A stretch of 64,000 nt of DNA. It comes from Sesamum alatum (Eukaryota > Streptophyta > Magnoliopsida > Lamiales > Pedaliaceae). Every line of letters begins with the position of its first letter. Within the stretch, counting starts at the first letter, position 1. The stretch lies in assembly GCA_034509735.1 (NCBI GenBank), contig JACGWO010000012.1, forward strand, positions 744,001 to 808,000. The letters are read 5' to 3'. Of this stretch, positions 12,424 through 25,200 are shown piece by piece. Below the pieces are notes generated by a model. It saw nothing but the letters and a program-made list of their open reading frames with translations, made no database searches and was not told the DNA's origin. The position numbers were made by a program, and so were the translations under genes.

Positions 12424-14298
12424 ATGGCCAATGATGAGCTGCCCTTGGATGATATCGAAAGCGGTAATGGGAGCGCCGTTGTTGGTTGTCCGTCGTCGGA
12501 AGAGGAGAACGCACTTAATCGGTTACTCCCCGAGTTCAACTTGTCCGAGTTCCTTGCGTTGGCTAATAGGGTGATTGATGCAGGTGACATTGCATCTCTG
12601 GAGGCTATATCGGACTTAAAGCGTAGATGGAATGAAAAATTTGGTGAGTTTCAGCCCCGGCCGTCAATGGTTGCACACCCTTCCTCGTCCCGCACTCTCA
12701 CTCCTTTCCGGCCCATTATGGCTCCTACTCGGCCTGCACGTCGTATTCCACGCATGCCAACGACCGAACAAATGAATGCGTATCTACTACACACTCCCTC
12801 GGTGGCCGCATCATTTCATGTTCCTCTTCTCTCATTGCCGCCGTCGTCCATGGCTTCCTCGATTTTTCCGGTGAGTGTTGCGGCTACAACCCTAGCGCCG
12901 CCATCCATTGTTACTATTTTGGAAGGCTCCCAACAAGATCCGGATAATCAGCCGCCTTCCTTACGTGTGGACAATCAGCCGCAATATTCCTTACCTGTTG
13001 AGACATCTCCGTTCAAATCTTATTCACCTTCCATAGGTGTGGATAACCAGCCGCAATCTTCCATACATGGCGAGATAAACAGCCGCAATATTCCTTACAT
13101 TAGTGAGGATAAGCAGCCGCAATATTCCTTACATGGCGAGACACCTTCCTTCCAATCTGATCCGCCTTCTATACGAGTGGATATGTAGCCGCAATCTTCC
13201 TTATTTAGCATGGATACACATCTGGACGGAAATTTGCATAATTTACCGCCGGCTGCTCCCCTTACATGGCCACCATTTTCAGCCTCTTTGGACCAAGGAA
13301 ACATGGCTAAACCACCGGACATATTCATTGGTACCGTTCCCTTGACATCAAGTTATTCTACGTTATCATCTGTTGATAAAATTACTATTGCGTTTCATAA
13401 TTCTACTCGGAAAACTCTCAATTATGTTCCTCCTTTGGTTCAAAATGGCGAAACTATTGTTCGCCCTTCGTTGAATTTAATTTGTGATGGTTCTCAACGT
13501 TGGATGCATACTATTGTTGGTTATTTTTTGGGTCGTCGCCCTTACTTTCACGACATGGAAGCCTTTGTTAAGAAGACATGGCCGATGGTGCATAAGGTCA
13601 CGACCACGGCTAATGGTTTCTTTTTCTTTCAATTCAATACGATGAAAGCGATGGAGGAGGTGCTTGAGGGAGGGTCGTGGCTTTTCCACGGTCAACCTAT
13701 TGTCCTTCAATGTTGGGAGGCCGGATTGGCACTAAGGAAGCACAAACTTACTGAAGTCCCAATCTGGATTAGGTTACGTCACCTCCCGGTGGAATTTGGA
13801 CAAATGAGGGTCTTAGTGTAGTAGCTAGTGGGATTGGAAAAGCCACTGTACCAAGATGCTATCACGAAGGCATGCACGAGACTGGACTTTGCTCGTGTGT
13901 ACGTCATGTTGGATATCTCTTCCACACTTCCGAAACATATTGTTATCATGGCTCCTACGGAGGATGGCCGGGAAGTACCATGTAAGGTGGACGTGGAGTA
14001 TGAATGGATTCCACCGAAGTGTGTCAAGTGCATGTGCTTGGGGCACTCCACGAGTTCTTGCTCACCGCAGAAGCCTCCACCTCGTCCCCTAGTGAAAGTT
14101 TTTGTGCCTCGAACAACAACTAAAACACGTCCGGTTCCACGAGCGAACGTGGAAAATGAACCAAACCAAGAGATGGCTATTCCCAAGGGAAAGGAGATTT
14201 TCCTCTTTAACTCTTTTGAAGCTCTTGAATGTGAGGATAACACTGTATCAGACACTCAGGGCCCTAAACAGTGCAACCCTTCCGAATTGGTTTTATGA
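12424..14298 (+). pseudogene. LINE ORF1 (nucleic-acid-binding, DUF4283 plus CCHC knuckle), two in-frame stops
   Basis: One frame of 625 codons from ATG 12424 to TGA 14296-14298, interrupted only by TAG at 13186-13188 and TAG at 13819-13821. Residues ~1-60 are acidic. Residues ~70-260 are Pro/Ser-rich with repeated DNQPQYSL-like units. Residues ~380-460 hold the DUF4283-like region (MEEVLEGGSWLFHGQP, WIRLRHLPVEF). Residues 533-546 are the zinc knuckle CVKCMCLGHSTSSC (C-X2-C-X4-H-X4-C). By family, ORF1 coats LINE RNA and escorts it to the nucleus. The stop codon overlaps the ORF2 start as ATGA. With only two point stops and no frameshift, the copy is not ancient. Confidence 0.85.
12940..13205 (+). 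repeat. Internal short repeats in LINE ORF1
   Basis: The phrase CAGCCGCAAT(A/C)TTCCTTAC recurs at about 12972, 13043, 13080, 13114 and, decayed, 13187, with a CAGCCGCCTTCC variant at about 12952. Spacing is irregular (about 35-75 bp). It encodes repeated (D)NQPQ(Y/S)S segments. One repeat copy carries the first premature stop (CAG changed to TAG). Confidence 0.7.
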
Positions 14299-17200
14299 TT
14301 AATGCAGCTGTTTGGAATGTGCGAGGGCTGAACTGAAGAGACCACCAAGTGGCAGTTGGCCATCTTGTTTCAGCCCACAGGTTATGTTTTCTTGGTATTC
14401 TTGAAACTCGTGTTTCTTTGGTTAATGTTGATCGTGTACAATCTTGTGTACTTCCTCGTTGGAATTGGTTTTCTAATTATTCTGTTGTTGGTAACCGTTT
14501 TTGGCTTGCTTGGAATGATGAAGAACTTGATGTAGAGGTTCTAATGGTACACTTACAATTCATACACTGCAAGTTGTTTATTCGTAGACATCATTTCTAT
14601 ATCCTTGCTACGGTTGTCTGTGGGTCTAATCAGGTTGGGACTAGACGTGACCTTTGGCAGGAGCTCGATAGGATTTCCCTGGGAATATCTTATCAGCCAT
14701 GGCTGGTTCTCGGGGATTTTAATACGGTGGTGGACATGAGCGAGGTATGTGGGCGGTCGGGTGATATTCGTGTCGCTATGGAGGAATTTAGGAGGTGCTT
14801 GATGGACACTGGACTTATTCACCTACCCATGCAGGGGTATACGTTTTCATGGAACAATTGCAGTGATGATCACCGGAGTCTATGGAAGAAACTTGACCGT
14901 ATGCTTGTCAATGACAATTAGTTCCGACAGTGGCCGGATAACTGTTACCACAGTCTTAACCCCCGGACTTCGGATCTCCCCCTTTTGTTCTTCAAGGTAC
15001 TTCCTTTACCCGGCCGGCATGTTCAGATTTGATAATTATTTGGCTTCCTCTCCGTCCTTTATTCCTATAGTTCGGGATGTCTGGCGTCATCAGATTGAGA
15101 GTACGGCTATGTATGAGGTTACACGGAAACTGAAATCACTGAAACCTATTTTTCGTGCTGAGAGGAGGAAAAAAGGAGACCTCGCCCAGAACGTCCAACT
15201 AGCGGCAGAATTTCTTGCATTAGCACAATCGGTGCTACAGTTGGATAGGCACAACTCTCTTATTCTACATCTGGAGTATTGTTGTCGGGTGGTTTTTCTC
15301 GAAGGCCACTAAAATGGAACAAAGAATGTTGCAGCAACGGGCAAAGATTCAATGGCTCAAAGGAGGGGACCAATGTACTCGGGTTTTCTTTCGTAAGGTG
15401 GCCAAAAGGCGTGCGTCTAAACGTATTTTTCAGATCAGCACTTCTGATGGCCATATTAAGACGGACTACCAAGAGGTTGTTGACGAGTTTGTGAACTATT
15501 ACAAGGGACTTCTTGGAGGAGATCGTCGGATTAGGCATATTGAAATTCGCTATCTCCGCCCATGGGCACGACATATTTTAACGGATTACGAATCCTCCCA
15601 ACTTGTGATGCCTGTCACTAGGGCAGAGGTCAAAGAGGCTTTCTTTGACATTGCGAAGGATAAATCTCCAGGGCCAGATGGCCAGCAGGGTTCTACAAAG
15701 CGGCATGGCCTATTATTGGAGACGAGGTTGCTAAGGCGGTGATTGATTTTTTCAATCATGGACGATTACTGAAGCAGGTTAATGCTACTTTGCTTGCACT
15801 CATCCCTAAAGTTCAATCCCCGGTCACTGTGGCCGATTTCCGGCCTATTTCGTGTTGCAACGTGTTGTATAAAGCGATCACGAAGATTATGGTGCAGCGG
15901 CTTCGGCCTTTGCTGGCTAGGTTAATTAGTTCGACTCAGAATGCTTTTGTTCCAGGGCGATCTATTAGTGATAATATCTTGTTGGCACAGGAGCTTTTCG
16001 ACGGGTACAATCAACAACGTTCACCTCCGAGATGTGCCTTGAAAGTGGACTTGAGAAAGGCTTATGACACGGTCGAATGGGACTTCCTATTAGCAACTTT
16101 GGATCTTTTCGGTTTCCCGCATCAATTTCGGAGGTGGATGGAGGAGTGTGTTAGAACGACCTCCTTTTCGGTGTGCCTTAATGGTAGCATTTATGGTTTT
16201 TTTACTGGAGCACGAGGGTTAAGACAAGGTGACCCAATGTCGCCTTACCTTTTTGTTATGGTTATGGAGGTACTTCGGATGCTTATCCAACATCTTATTG
16301 AACAGGATGAAGGATTTCGGTTCCACTGGAAGTGCCAGGAGATTGGACTTTTTCAGTTAAGTTTCGCCGACGATCTGTTGCTATTCAGTAGTGCTGATGA
16401 GGGGTTGGTGGGTGTTTTCCATAGGGGCCTTCAAATTTCGGGTCTTTCTGGATTATTTGCCAACCCTGCTAAGAGTCAGATTATTATCTTCAAATCCGCC
16501 CAGGACAACAAGGATGCACTCCTGCAGTTATTGGGATTCCAGGAGGGCCTATTGCCAGTTAGATACCTTGGTCTCCCACTTCTCTCTTCATGTCTTAAAA
16601 TATCAGATTGCCAGCCTCTGTTGCAGAAAATTGAGAAGCGAATTAAAAGTTGGGAAGGTGTACAACTTATTCACGGGACGTGTTCAGTTGATTAAATCAG
16701 TCCTCATGGCCTTTAACACTTACTGGTCCTTGGCATTTATTTTGCCAAAAGGGATTATTCGGTGCATTGAGCAGTTGATGAGAAACTTCCTTTGGAAAGG
16801 ATCCTCACAGTCGGGATACGCGAAAGTTGCTTGGTCAAAAGTGTGTCTACCTAAGGCGGAAGGTGGTCAAGGTATTCGAGATGTTCAGACACTTAATTAT
16901 GCCTTGATGAGTAAACCTGTGGTCGGTTATAAATCATAGCACTTCTTCTTCTATCTGGGTGGCGTGGATCTACCATTACAGACTTCGTGGTAAATCTGTT
17001 TGGACAGTGGGATACAAAGCGGGATCATGGGCATGGAGGAAGCTTCTCCGCCTGCGACCTATTTTGAAGCCTCGGATTGATTACATTATTGGTGATGGTG
17101 GCTCCACATCTCTATGGCATGACCCTTGGCACCACCTAGGCCCTCTTATTCAGCAGATACCAAGGGGTCCTTGCTTGACTGGAACACTAGGTACTGATTT

Positions 17201-17816
17201 ATTGAAATCTGTCATTCTTGAGGGGGAATGGAATTGGCCACTTATCACAGACATGGAGTGCTTGGTTATTTTGCAGTCCTTGCCCACCATCCATGGTGGA
17301 CAGGATCGGATTCTCTGGAGAGGAACAGGAAAAGGTTTTTCTTCATCGGAGGCATATAGAGCTCTACGGACATCCTCACAAAAAGTTGTTTGGTCTTCAC
17401 TTCTTTTGGGGCCTTTTAAAATCCCACGCAACACCTTTATTCTGTGGCTTGCTATCCTTGGACGATTATCCACTTTGGATAAGCCTTGGTTTCTTCACTT
17501 GGACACTATTTGTATTCTATGCACTGACGGACAATCCAAAAGTCATACTCAAATGTTCTTTGATTGTCGGTTTTCACGTCAATGCCTTGGAGCCATCAGA
17601 CGCCGAGTCCGGTTTCCATGGCCGAACCGAGAGTGGAATACGGATGTTACTTGGGCATCTACAAGGTGGAGAGGACGACATGTTATTAATGCGGCATATA
17701 GAGCTTTGTTGGCTTCATTTATCTACCACCTATGGCAAGAACGCAACCGAAGGAGGTTCCAAGCAACCGAGCGTACTGCTGATACGATAGGGAGATTAGT
17801 GGTTGAGGAAATCTGA
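14295..17816 (+). pseudogene. LINE ORF2: endonuclease, reverse transcriptase, zf-RVT-like C-terminus; frameshifted
   Basis: It starts at ATG 14295, overlapping the ORF1 stop. Endonuclease region 14295-~15000: WNVRGLN start, LGDFNTV, YTFSWNN; in-frame stops at 14334-14336 and 14919-14921. A frameshift near 15000 leads into the linker. The RT region ~15600-16450 includes KSPGPDG, DFRPISCCNVLYK, DLRKAYDTVEWDF, GLRQGDPMSPYLF and the FADD catalytic box at 16363-16374. Further frameshifts lie near 15310, 15700 and 16650, with a stop near 16939. The C-terminal part (16959-17816) has the zf-RVT-like pattern SSEAYRAL...WLAILGRLSTLD...CILC. By family, ORF2 nicks the target and reverse transcribes the LINE RNA in place. 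This copy cannot encode it. Confidence 0.88.
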
Positions 17817-17921
17817 CAACTTATTTTGAGTTCTGATCTTCCTTGTAATATTAGTACTATAGCATTATTTAGACTGTGGCGGATCCCTTGGACTCATTTC
17901 CAAGGTTCCAATTGATTGACA

Positions 17922-20142
17922 TGTTGGAATAGGTGATCAGAAAGCCAATAGGTTTAGCAATTTGTAACCTATCCGACAACTTGATGTGAATGTAATATTA
18001 TTATGTGATGAATAAGATGAGTATTCGTCACCAATGGTACCTTCTTTGTTGCGCTCATCTTACATTTGTTAAAATGGTGTTTAACTTATATCGCAACAAA
18101 GCCCACAGACCATGGATAACAACTCGTGCAGTTGGGCCACGCATTGGATGGTGGTCATGAAACCAACTGATTAAGAGTTGGGTCTGAAACGTTCCAAGTC
18201 GAGGACCTCGAGACAAGGCATCGAGAGTCCTATTGAGACTTGCGTCAAGAGTCGTGTTCATTGGATGAGTGCCGTGTTTCATCGGCGACAGGCGTGGGAT
18301 GCCTACACGATCTTGATGGGTTGGTCGACTGGGGTCGAGCCGACTGGACTGACTCGCGGGGATCATCATATGGAAGCCTTGGAGGCTTGATCGGTATGAT
18401 TGGTTTTCCCCGGTTTTGATAGTACGGGAGTAATCCTCAGACTTGAGGGATCATGGCAGTCGCGTGCACATGACGGCTGTATCTTGGATCTGGGGAGAGG
18501 TAATCATTCTGTAAGATGATTATCATAAACCTTGTCCAGTGTAGTCAGAATGTGTAGCGAGGACGGTGGATTCCAAGAAGAGGATCCGTCCCCTGTCAGT
18601 ATGTGACAGAGGTATCTCCTATGCACTCGGAGACACGTTCATGCTGTTTGAAGCTGTGGCCACAGTGGTTGGTCGAACAGGGAATGGTTTCCTGTGTCGA
18701 CGCAATGAAGCATACGTGGTCTCGATTATTAAGCATAGATGCCTAGTCAAGGACGGGAACCGACGCCCCAATTCCATACCTAGACTAAGGTTGGGAGACG
18801 GAAGTATCGTACCCGTACGGAATCGGCGCCTAAATGTTCACGCCAATTCACCTAGTCTCTAGTGCCATGGACTGTTGCTAGACGGCCACCCATGGTAACG
18901 GGCCCTTGTGGGACACGGGCCCAAGTCTAGCTGAGGGTGAACCTAAAGGGTCACACACAAATCACCGAGGAGGTTGAGAGATCGACTTGGAGTCAATCTC
19001 GAAGGATAAAATAAGTAATTGGATTACTTAAGGGAAAGTCCATTGGATGGACGGGCCGATATTGTATCGGGCTTTCGTTTAATCGGTAAATTGGATTTTC
19101 GATTAAATATGGAAAGTTGAGATGTTGAGACGTTGGATCTTTTAATTGGATTAAAAGATCAACGGGAATAATTTAAGTGGACATTAAATTGGATTTAATA
19201 TTGGGTTCGTCGTAATTGGATTACGATAAAACCCGGTCCGTTAAATTATACCCGAGAGGAGAAATAATTCCTAATTTGGAATGGGAAGAAGTTGGACTTC
19301 TTTCCTTAATCAAACATGGCCGACACGCTCCCTTGGAGGAAGCAAAATCAACCATGTTTCATGCTAGGTGGTATGTTGACTTATCTCTTTTGGAAAGAGA
19401 CAAATCAACTCCAATCAAGCTCTTCCCTTTTGGTATGATTTGATCATACCATAAATTTTGGTAGGCTTGATTGAAGAATTGATGGTGATTGATTGGAATA
19501 AATCTAGACATCCTTGGATGAACCTAGACACATTCCAATAATCACATTAATTATGTATATGTATGAGAATATACAACACCAAGCATAAGTGATTCATTAT
19601 TCATCTTTTTCTAGGAAAAAGAGAAGACAAAAATCCTCTCCTCTCTGTCAAAATTTCGTGCTCTCTCCCTCTCCCACACTTGTGTTCTTCACTTGATTTT
19701 GAATCAAGAAGAAGAACAAAGTAAGTTTAAGAGAACACTAATTCATAGTGTTCTTCTCTTAAACCGATTCTTTCTAAACCCGTTCTTTTCTAGCAAGAAG
19801 AACGTGTGTTTCTTCCGGTGTGGTGTGGATCACCTTTGGGAAATCCATACGTTTGGATTTCGTGAGCATTCCGGAGAAGGAACAACGCTAGTAGCCGGGA
19901 GCATACGCTAAACAATCAAAGGTAACGGTTTATTACGCTTTGATTGATTTCATTTATATATTTATGCCCTATGTGTTTAAATATATATTTTAATATTTAC
20001 ACATCCTACATCGAACGCCCGGTTGAGCACCCAAGGGTACACCCCTTGGGATTCGCGTATTTTGAATTTGATTTTAAATTTACGCACTTTCCACGCTTTC
20101 TCGCTTCCGCTCGTACTCCCGGGTGGATCCGCTTGTCCTTCA
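17922..20142 (+). repeat. 2.2-kb 5' LTR of an LTR retrotransposon
   Basis: It starts TGTTGGAATAGG and ends ...GTCCTTCA, followed two bases later by a TGGTATCAGAGC primer site. This fixes the orientation and marks it as a 5' LTR. The segment 18085-20142 is the inverted match of 2277-4341. The TGTTGGAATA start and Met-tRNA PBS are common in Ty1/copia, but the long LTR would also suit some gypsy lineages, so the superfamily is left open. ORFs inside are non-coding shadows. Confidence 0.85.
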
Positions 20143-20144
20143 AG

Positions 20145-20156
20145 TGGTATCAGAGC
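20145..20156 (+). other. Primer binding site (initiator tRNA-Met type)
   Basis: TGGTATCAGAGC, complementary to the 3' end of plant initiator tRNA-Met, two bases after the LTR end. Confidence 0.85.
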
Positions 20157-20419
20157 CCGGTTCGATGTAAGGGGCATAGATCTATGTGTTTGGCATGATC
20201 TACTTGCTTTTAAATGGCTTTATTGGCATGTTAGATTACATAAATATATGAATAATATGATGATTCAATTGTTTGGATTTAATGGACTTTTGGCATGCTT
20301 AATTTTGTTAGATTGGATCTAAAATTGCATGCTTATTTTCAGAATAATATTAATGTTATTGTGCTGAAACAGTTTTGAAAAAAAAAAAAAAATTTGGGAT
20401 CGGTCGGCAGCGGCCGCGC
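20157..20419 (+). other. Leader remnant of the LTR element
   Basis: About 260 bp of non-coding leader following the PBS. It ends with an A tract (about 15 A near 20378-20392) and a GC-rich CGGTCGGCAGCGGCCGC stretch, directly before a second LTR. No gag reading frame is seen. Confidence 0.6.
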
Positions 20420-21732
20420 TGTTAGAATAGGTGACCATGTAAGCCAATTTTGGCGGGTATATGTAACCTATGTCTAGACAATTATAGGTGTTTTGATAAA
20501 TCATTAATGAATAAAGAAGTGAATTTTCATTTGGCATTACTTTGTTTGTGTTCACTTGCACCTATTTTTCCATATCTGTTCACTACGCAAACAGAGCCCA
20601 CGGACTGAGATTCGATTTCGGGGACTGGGACTACGCTTGGAGGTAGGTCCATGAAATCAGTCTTCCGAATCAGTCCGGAAATCTCCAAGTCAAGGAATCC
20701 CGAAAATGGGTACCGGATTCCATTTGAGACTTGCACTAAGCATCTGCTGTCGTGTTTCATCGACGGGTGACGAGGATCGTCTAAGCAGTGTTAGTGGGTT
20801 AGCCTGCTAGGACGCAGCTGACTGAGGTGACTCGCGGGGAACCGTCTTACGGAGGACCTTGAGTATGGTCTGCTAGGTATGACGTGTTATTCCCGATTCC
20901 AACGGTACAGGTAAAGTCCTTTGACTTGAGGAATTACTGAGTTTACCTGTACATCAGGATTGTATCTTAGATATGGTGAGAGATTGCCAGAATTCCATTT
21001 GGTAGTCATAAGCCATGTCTAGTGCAGTTCTGATGTACAAAGTGACAGTAGTTTCCAAGAAAGGATCTGTCTCCTGTCAATAGGTTTTGACAGTTGAGTC
21101 TCATGTATGCTCTAGGTCTTGTCCCTAAAAAACTGTGGCCACAGTGACTGAACAGAAGGGAAGGGTTCCCTCGCGGCGTTTAGTGTGGACAGACCGACAC
21201 TTAGGTCCAAAATGGGTACCTGCATTTTCCGTGCCTTAGACTCTAAGTGTTGAGACCGTAGACAGAAGGACAAGCGTACTGTTAGAGCCTAAATGTTCAT
21301 CCCTGAATATTTCACCTAGTCTCTAGTGCCATGGACCGTTGCTAGATGGCCACCCATGGTAACGGACGGATTCTAGGAATCCGACCAAGTCTAGCTGAAT
21401 GGTGAACCTAAAGAGTCACACACTATCCACACACAATTAAATATTTAATTTGGAATTAAATATTGGAGTGAAGGAATGATTAAATTAGATTTAATCGGGA
21501 CCTTTATTTTTCTTGGAGAAATAATTCTTTCTATTTGATAGAAGGAATTAAATTGATAAATTGGATTTATCAAAAGGATTTATTTAATGGCTTAAATAAT
21601 ATTTTAGCCTCTTGGAAATATTTAAATAGGTTTTAAATATTTCCATTAAATTAAATTAAATCAACGGTTGAGATCAATGGGAGAGATGGATGGCTAGGAT
21701 CGTTTTGACTAGGTCAAAACACTAGTTTGACT
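20420..21732 (+). repeat. Second, related LTR, cut by the assembly gap
   Basis: It starts TGTTAGAATAGGTGACC, parallel to TGTTGGAATAGGTGATC at 17922. It keeps the same order of landmarks (ACTCGCGGGG, GACAG...GTGGCCACAGT, CACCTAGTCTCTAGTGCCATGGAC, GGCCACCCATGGTAACGG), but with many substitutions. It is a sister family or an old copy. At least 1.3 kb is present; the end is lost in the N run. Confidence 0.75.
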
Positions 21733-22232
21733 NNNNNNNNNNNNNNNNNNNNNNNNNNNNNNNNNNNNNNNNNNNNNNNNNNNNNNNNNNNNNNNNNNNN
21801 NNNNNNNNNNNNNNNNNNNNNNNNNNNNNNNNNNNNNNNNNNNNNNNNNNNNNNNNNNNNNNNNNNNNNNNNNNNNNNNNNNNNNNNNNNNNNNNNNNNN
21901 NNNNNNNNNNNNNNNNNNNNNNNNNNNNNNNNNNNNNNNNNNNNNNNNNNNNNNNNNNNNNNNNNNNNNNNNNNNNNNNNNNNNNNNNNNNNNNNNNNNN
22001 NNNNNNNNNNNNNNNNNNNNNNNNNNNNNNNNNNNNNNNNNNNNNNNNNNNNNNNNNNNNNNNNNNNNNNNNNNNNNNNNNNNNNNNNNNNNNNNNNNNN
22101 NNNNNNNNNNNNNNNNNNNNNNNNNNNNNNNNNNNNNNNNNNNNNNNNNNNNNNNNNNNNNNNNNNNNNNNNNNNNNNNNNNNNNNNNNNNNNNNNNNNN
22201 NNNNNNNNNNNNNNNNNNNNNNNNNNNNNNNN
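21733..22232. other. Assembly gap (500 N)
   Basis: Exactly 500 N, the usual placeholder for a gap of unknown size. It lies between LTR sequence and satellite, so the real junction is unknown. Reading frames across it are meaningless. Confidence 0.99.
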
Positions 22233-25200
22233 TAAACTTGTTTTAAAGGAGTTTATCATTGTGCAAAAGTTCATAGCTGAGTCCATGCTCAAAAGAGTGT
22301 TTTAGATGTAGTAACTAGTGCACTTTAAATGTGGAATAAAGATTGAGTCCTAGTCATATAATCAAAGAGTGGCTTTAATATTGATTATAGAGTCAATACG
22401 AATATATTTTATAGCCAAAATTGAGTCATCTATCAGTCAATGATAAGAAATGAAAGCACAAGGTGTTTCCTACGATTGGGTTGAGTATTTAGGCATTTAT
22501 CCGGACGTACGATTGATTATTGAAGGTTCTCCAAGCCCTCGATATGGCAAAGATGAAAGTACATTAGTGTCTAAACTTGTTTAAGGGATTTTATCGTTGC
22601 GCAAAATGTACAAAGTCCATTGCTCAAAGGAGTGTTCTAGATTAGTTCTAGTGCATTTTAAATGTTGAACAACATTGAGTCCTAATCTTATAATCGAAGA
22701 GTTGGCTTTATATTGATTATTATAATCAATACGAATATATTTTTATAGCCCAAAATGAGTCATCTATCAGTCAATGATAAGGATTGAAAGCACAAGGTTT
22801 TTCCTACGATTGTGTTAAGTATTAGGCATGTATCCGACATACGATTGATTATGAATGTTCCCCAAGCCTCGATATGGAAAAATATTAAAAGTGCATTAGT
22901 GTCTAAACTTGTTTAAATGGAGTTTGCCGTTGCGCAAAGGTAAAAGCTGAGTCCATGGCTCAAAAGAGGGCTTTAGATGTAGTACTATTGCATTTTTATG
23001 TTGAATAAGATGGAGTCCTAGTCATATAATCCAAACAGTGACTTTAATATTGATTATTAAAGTCAATTACGAATATATTTATGGCCAAAATGTGCCATCT
23101 ATCAGTCAATGACAAGAAATGAAAGCACAAGGTGTTTCCTACGATTGTGTTAAGTATTTGGCAATGTATCCGGACATACGATTGATTATGAAGGTTCTCC
23201 AAGCCCTCGATATGACAAAGATAAAAGTGCATTAGTGTCTAAACTTGTTTAAGGGATTTGTCATTGCGCAAAGGTACAAAGCTGAGTCCATGGCTCAAAA
23301 AAGAGGTTCTAGAATGTAGTGCTAGTGCATTTTTATGTTGAATAAGATGGAGTCCAAGTCGTATAACTGAAGAATGACTTTAATATTGATAATTAGAGTC
23401 AATACGAATATATTTATAGGTAGAATGAGTCATCTATCAGTCAATAATATAGACTGAGGGCACAAGGTGTTTCCTAGGATTGTGTTGAGTACTAGGCATG
23501 TATCCGGACGTATGATTGATTATGAAGGTTCTCCAATCCCTCGATATTGAAAAAATAAAAGTTGTCTAAACTTGTTTAAAGGAGTTTGTCATTGTGTAAA
23601 GGTTCAAAGCTGAGTCCATGGCTCAAAATAGTGTTTTGGATGTAGTACTAGTGGATTTTTATGTTGAATAAGATGGAGTCCTAGTCATATAGTCAATGAG
23701 TGACTGTAACATTGATTATTAGAGCCAATAAGTATATATTTATAGCAAAAAATGAGTATCTATCAGTCAATGATAAGGAGTGAAAGTACAAGGTGTTTTC
23801 CTAGGATTGTGTTGAGTATTTGGTAATATATCCGGAAGTATGGTTGATTAGGAAGGTTCTCCAAGCCCTTGATATGGCAAAGATAAAAGTGCATTAGTGT
23901 ATAAATTTGTTTAAAGGAGTTTGTCTTTGGGCAAAGGTACTAAGATGAGTTCATGGCTCAAAAGAGTGTTCTAGATGTAGTCCTTGTGAATTTTTAATGT
24001 TGAATAACATGGAATCCTAATCATATAATCGAAGAGTGGCTTTAATATTGGTTATTAGAGTCAATACGAATATATTTATAACCAAAAATGAGTTATCTAT
24101 AAGTCAATGATAAGGACTGAAAACAGAAGGTGTTTCCTACGATTGCCTTTAGTATTAAGCATGTATCCGGACATACGATTGATTATGAAGGTTCTCCAAG
24201 CCCTCGATATGAAAAAGATAAAAGCGCATTAGTGTCTAAACTTGTTTAAAGGAGTTTGTCGTTGTGCAAAGGTAAAAAGCTGAGTCCATGGCTCAAAAGA
24301 GTGTTCTAGATGTAGTACTAGTGCACTTTTATATGGAATAACATTGAGTCCTAGTCATATAATCAAAAGAGTGACTTGAATATTGATTATTAGAGTCAAT
24401 ATGAATATATTTATAGCCCAAAATGAGTCATCTATCAGTCAATGATAAGGACTGAAAGCACAAGGTGTTTTCTACGATTGTATTGAGTATTAGGCGAATT
24501 TATCCGGACTTACCAATGATTATGAAGGTTCTCGAACCCTCGATATGGCAAAGATAAAAGTGCATTAGTGTCTAAACTTGTTTAAAGGAGTTTTTCATTG
24601 CGCAAAGGTACAAAGCTGAGTCCGTGGCTCGAAAGAGTGTTCTAGATGTAGTCCTAGTTCATTTTTATGTTGAATAAGATGGAGTCCTACTAATCGAAGA
24701 GGGCTTTAATTTTGATTATTAGAGTCAATATGAATATATTTATAACTAAAAATGAGTCATTCATCAGTCAATGATAAGGGCTGAAAGCACAAGGTGATTC
24801 CTAAGATTAGTGTTGAGTATTAGGCATATATCCGGACGTACGATGGATTAGGAAGGCTCAAAAGAGCGTTTTAAGATGTAGTCTTAGTGCATTTTTATGA
24901 TGAAAAAACATGGAGTCCTAGTTTTTATAAATCGAACAGTGGATTTAATATGGATTATTATAGTCAATACGAATATATTCACACCCAGAAATGAGTCATC
25001 TATCAGTCAATGAATAAGGACTGAAAACACAAGTTATTTCCTACGATTGTGTTGAGTATTAGGCATGTATCCGGACATACGTTGGATTATAAAGGTTCTC
25101 CAAGCCTCGATATGGCAAAGATAAAAGTACATTAGTGTCTAAACTTGTTTAAATGAGTTTGTCGTTGCGCAAAAGTACAAAGCTGAGTCCCATGGTTCAA

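Larger units (their letters stand above)
12344..17921 (+). mobile_element. L1-type LINE (non-LTR retrotransposon), broken
   Basis: A two-ORF plant LINE. It has a short 5' leader rich in CTCTCT, ORF1 with a DUF4283-like domain and CCHC knuckle, and ORF2 with endonuclease, reverse transcriptase and zf-RVT-like regions. A short 3' UTR (17817-17921) follows. No poly(A) tail or target duplication is seen. The right end stops exactly where a 2.2-kb LTR begins, so the LINE 3' end was probably cut by that insertion. The length is near full for plant L1 elements. Confidence 0.9.

Noticed and set aside
20401..20420. GC-rich string with a GCGGCCGC site as a cloning-vector joint
   Set aside because: No vector sequence follows. 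The downstream text is a plant LTR related to the one upstream.
21714..22305. Long frames across the N run
   Set aside because: They exist only because N is translated as unknown.
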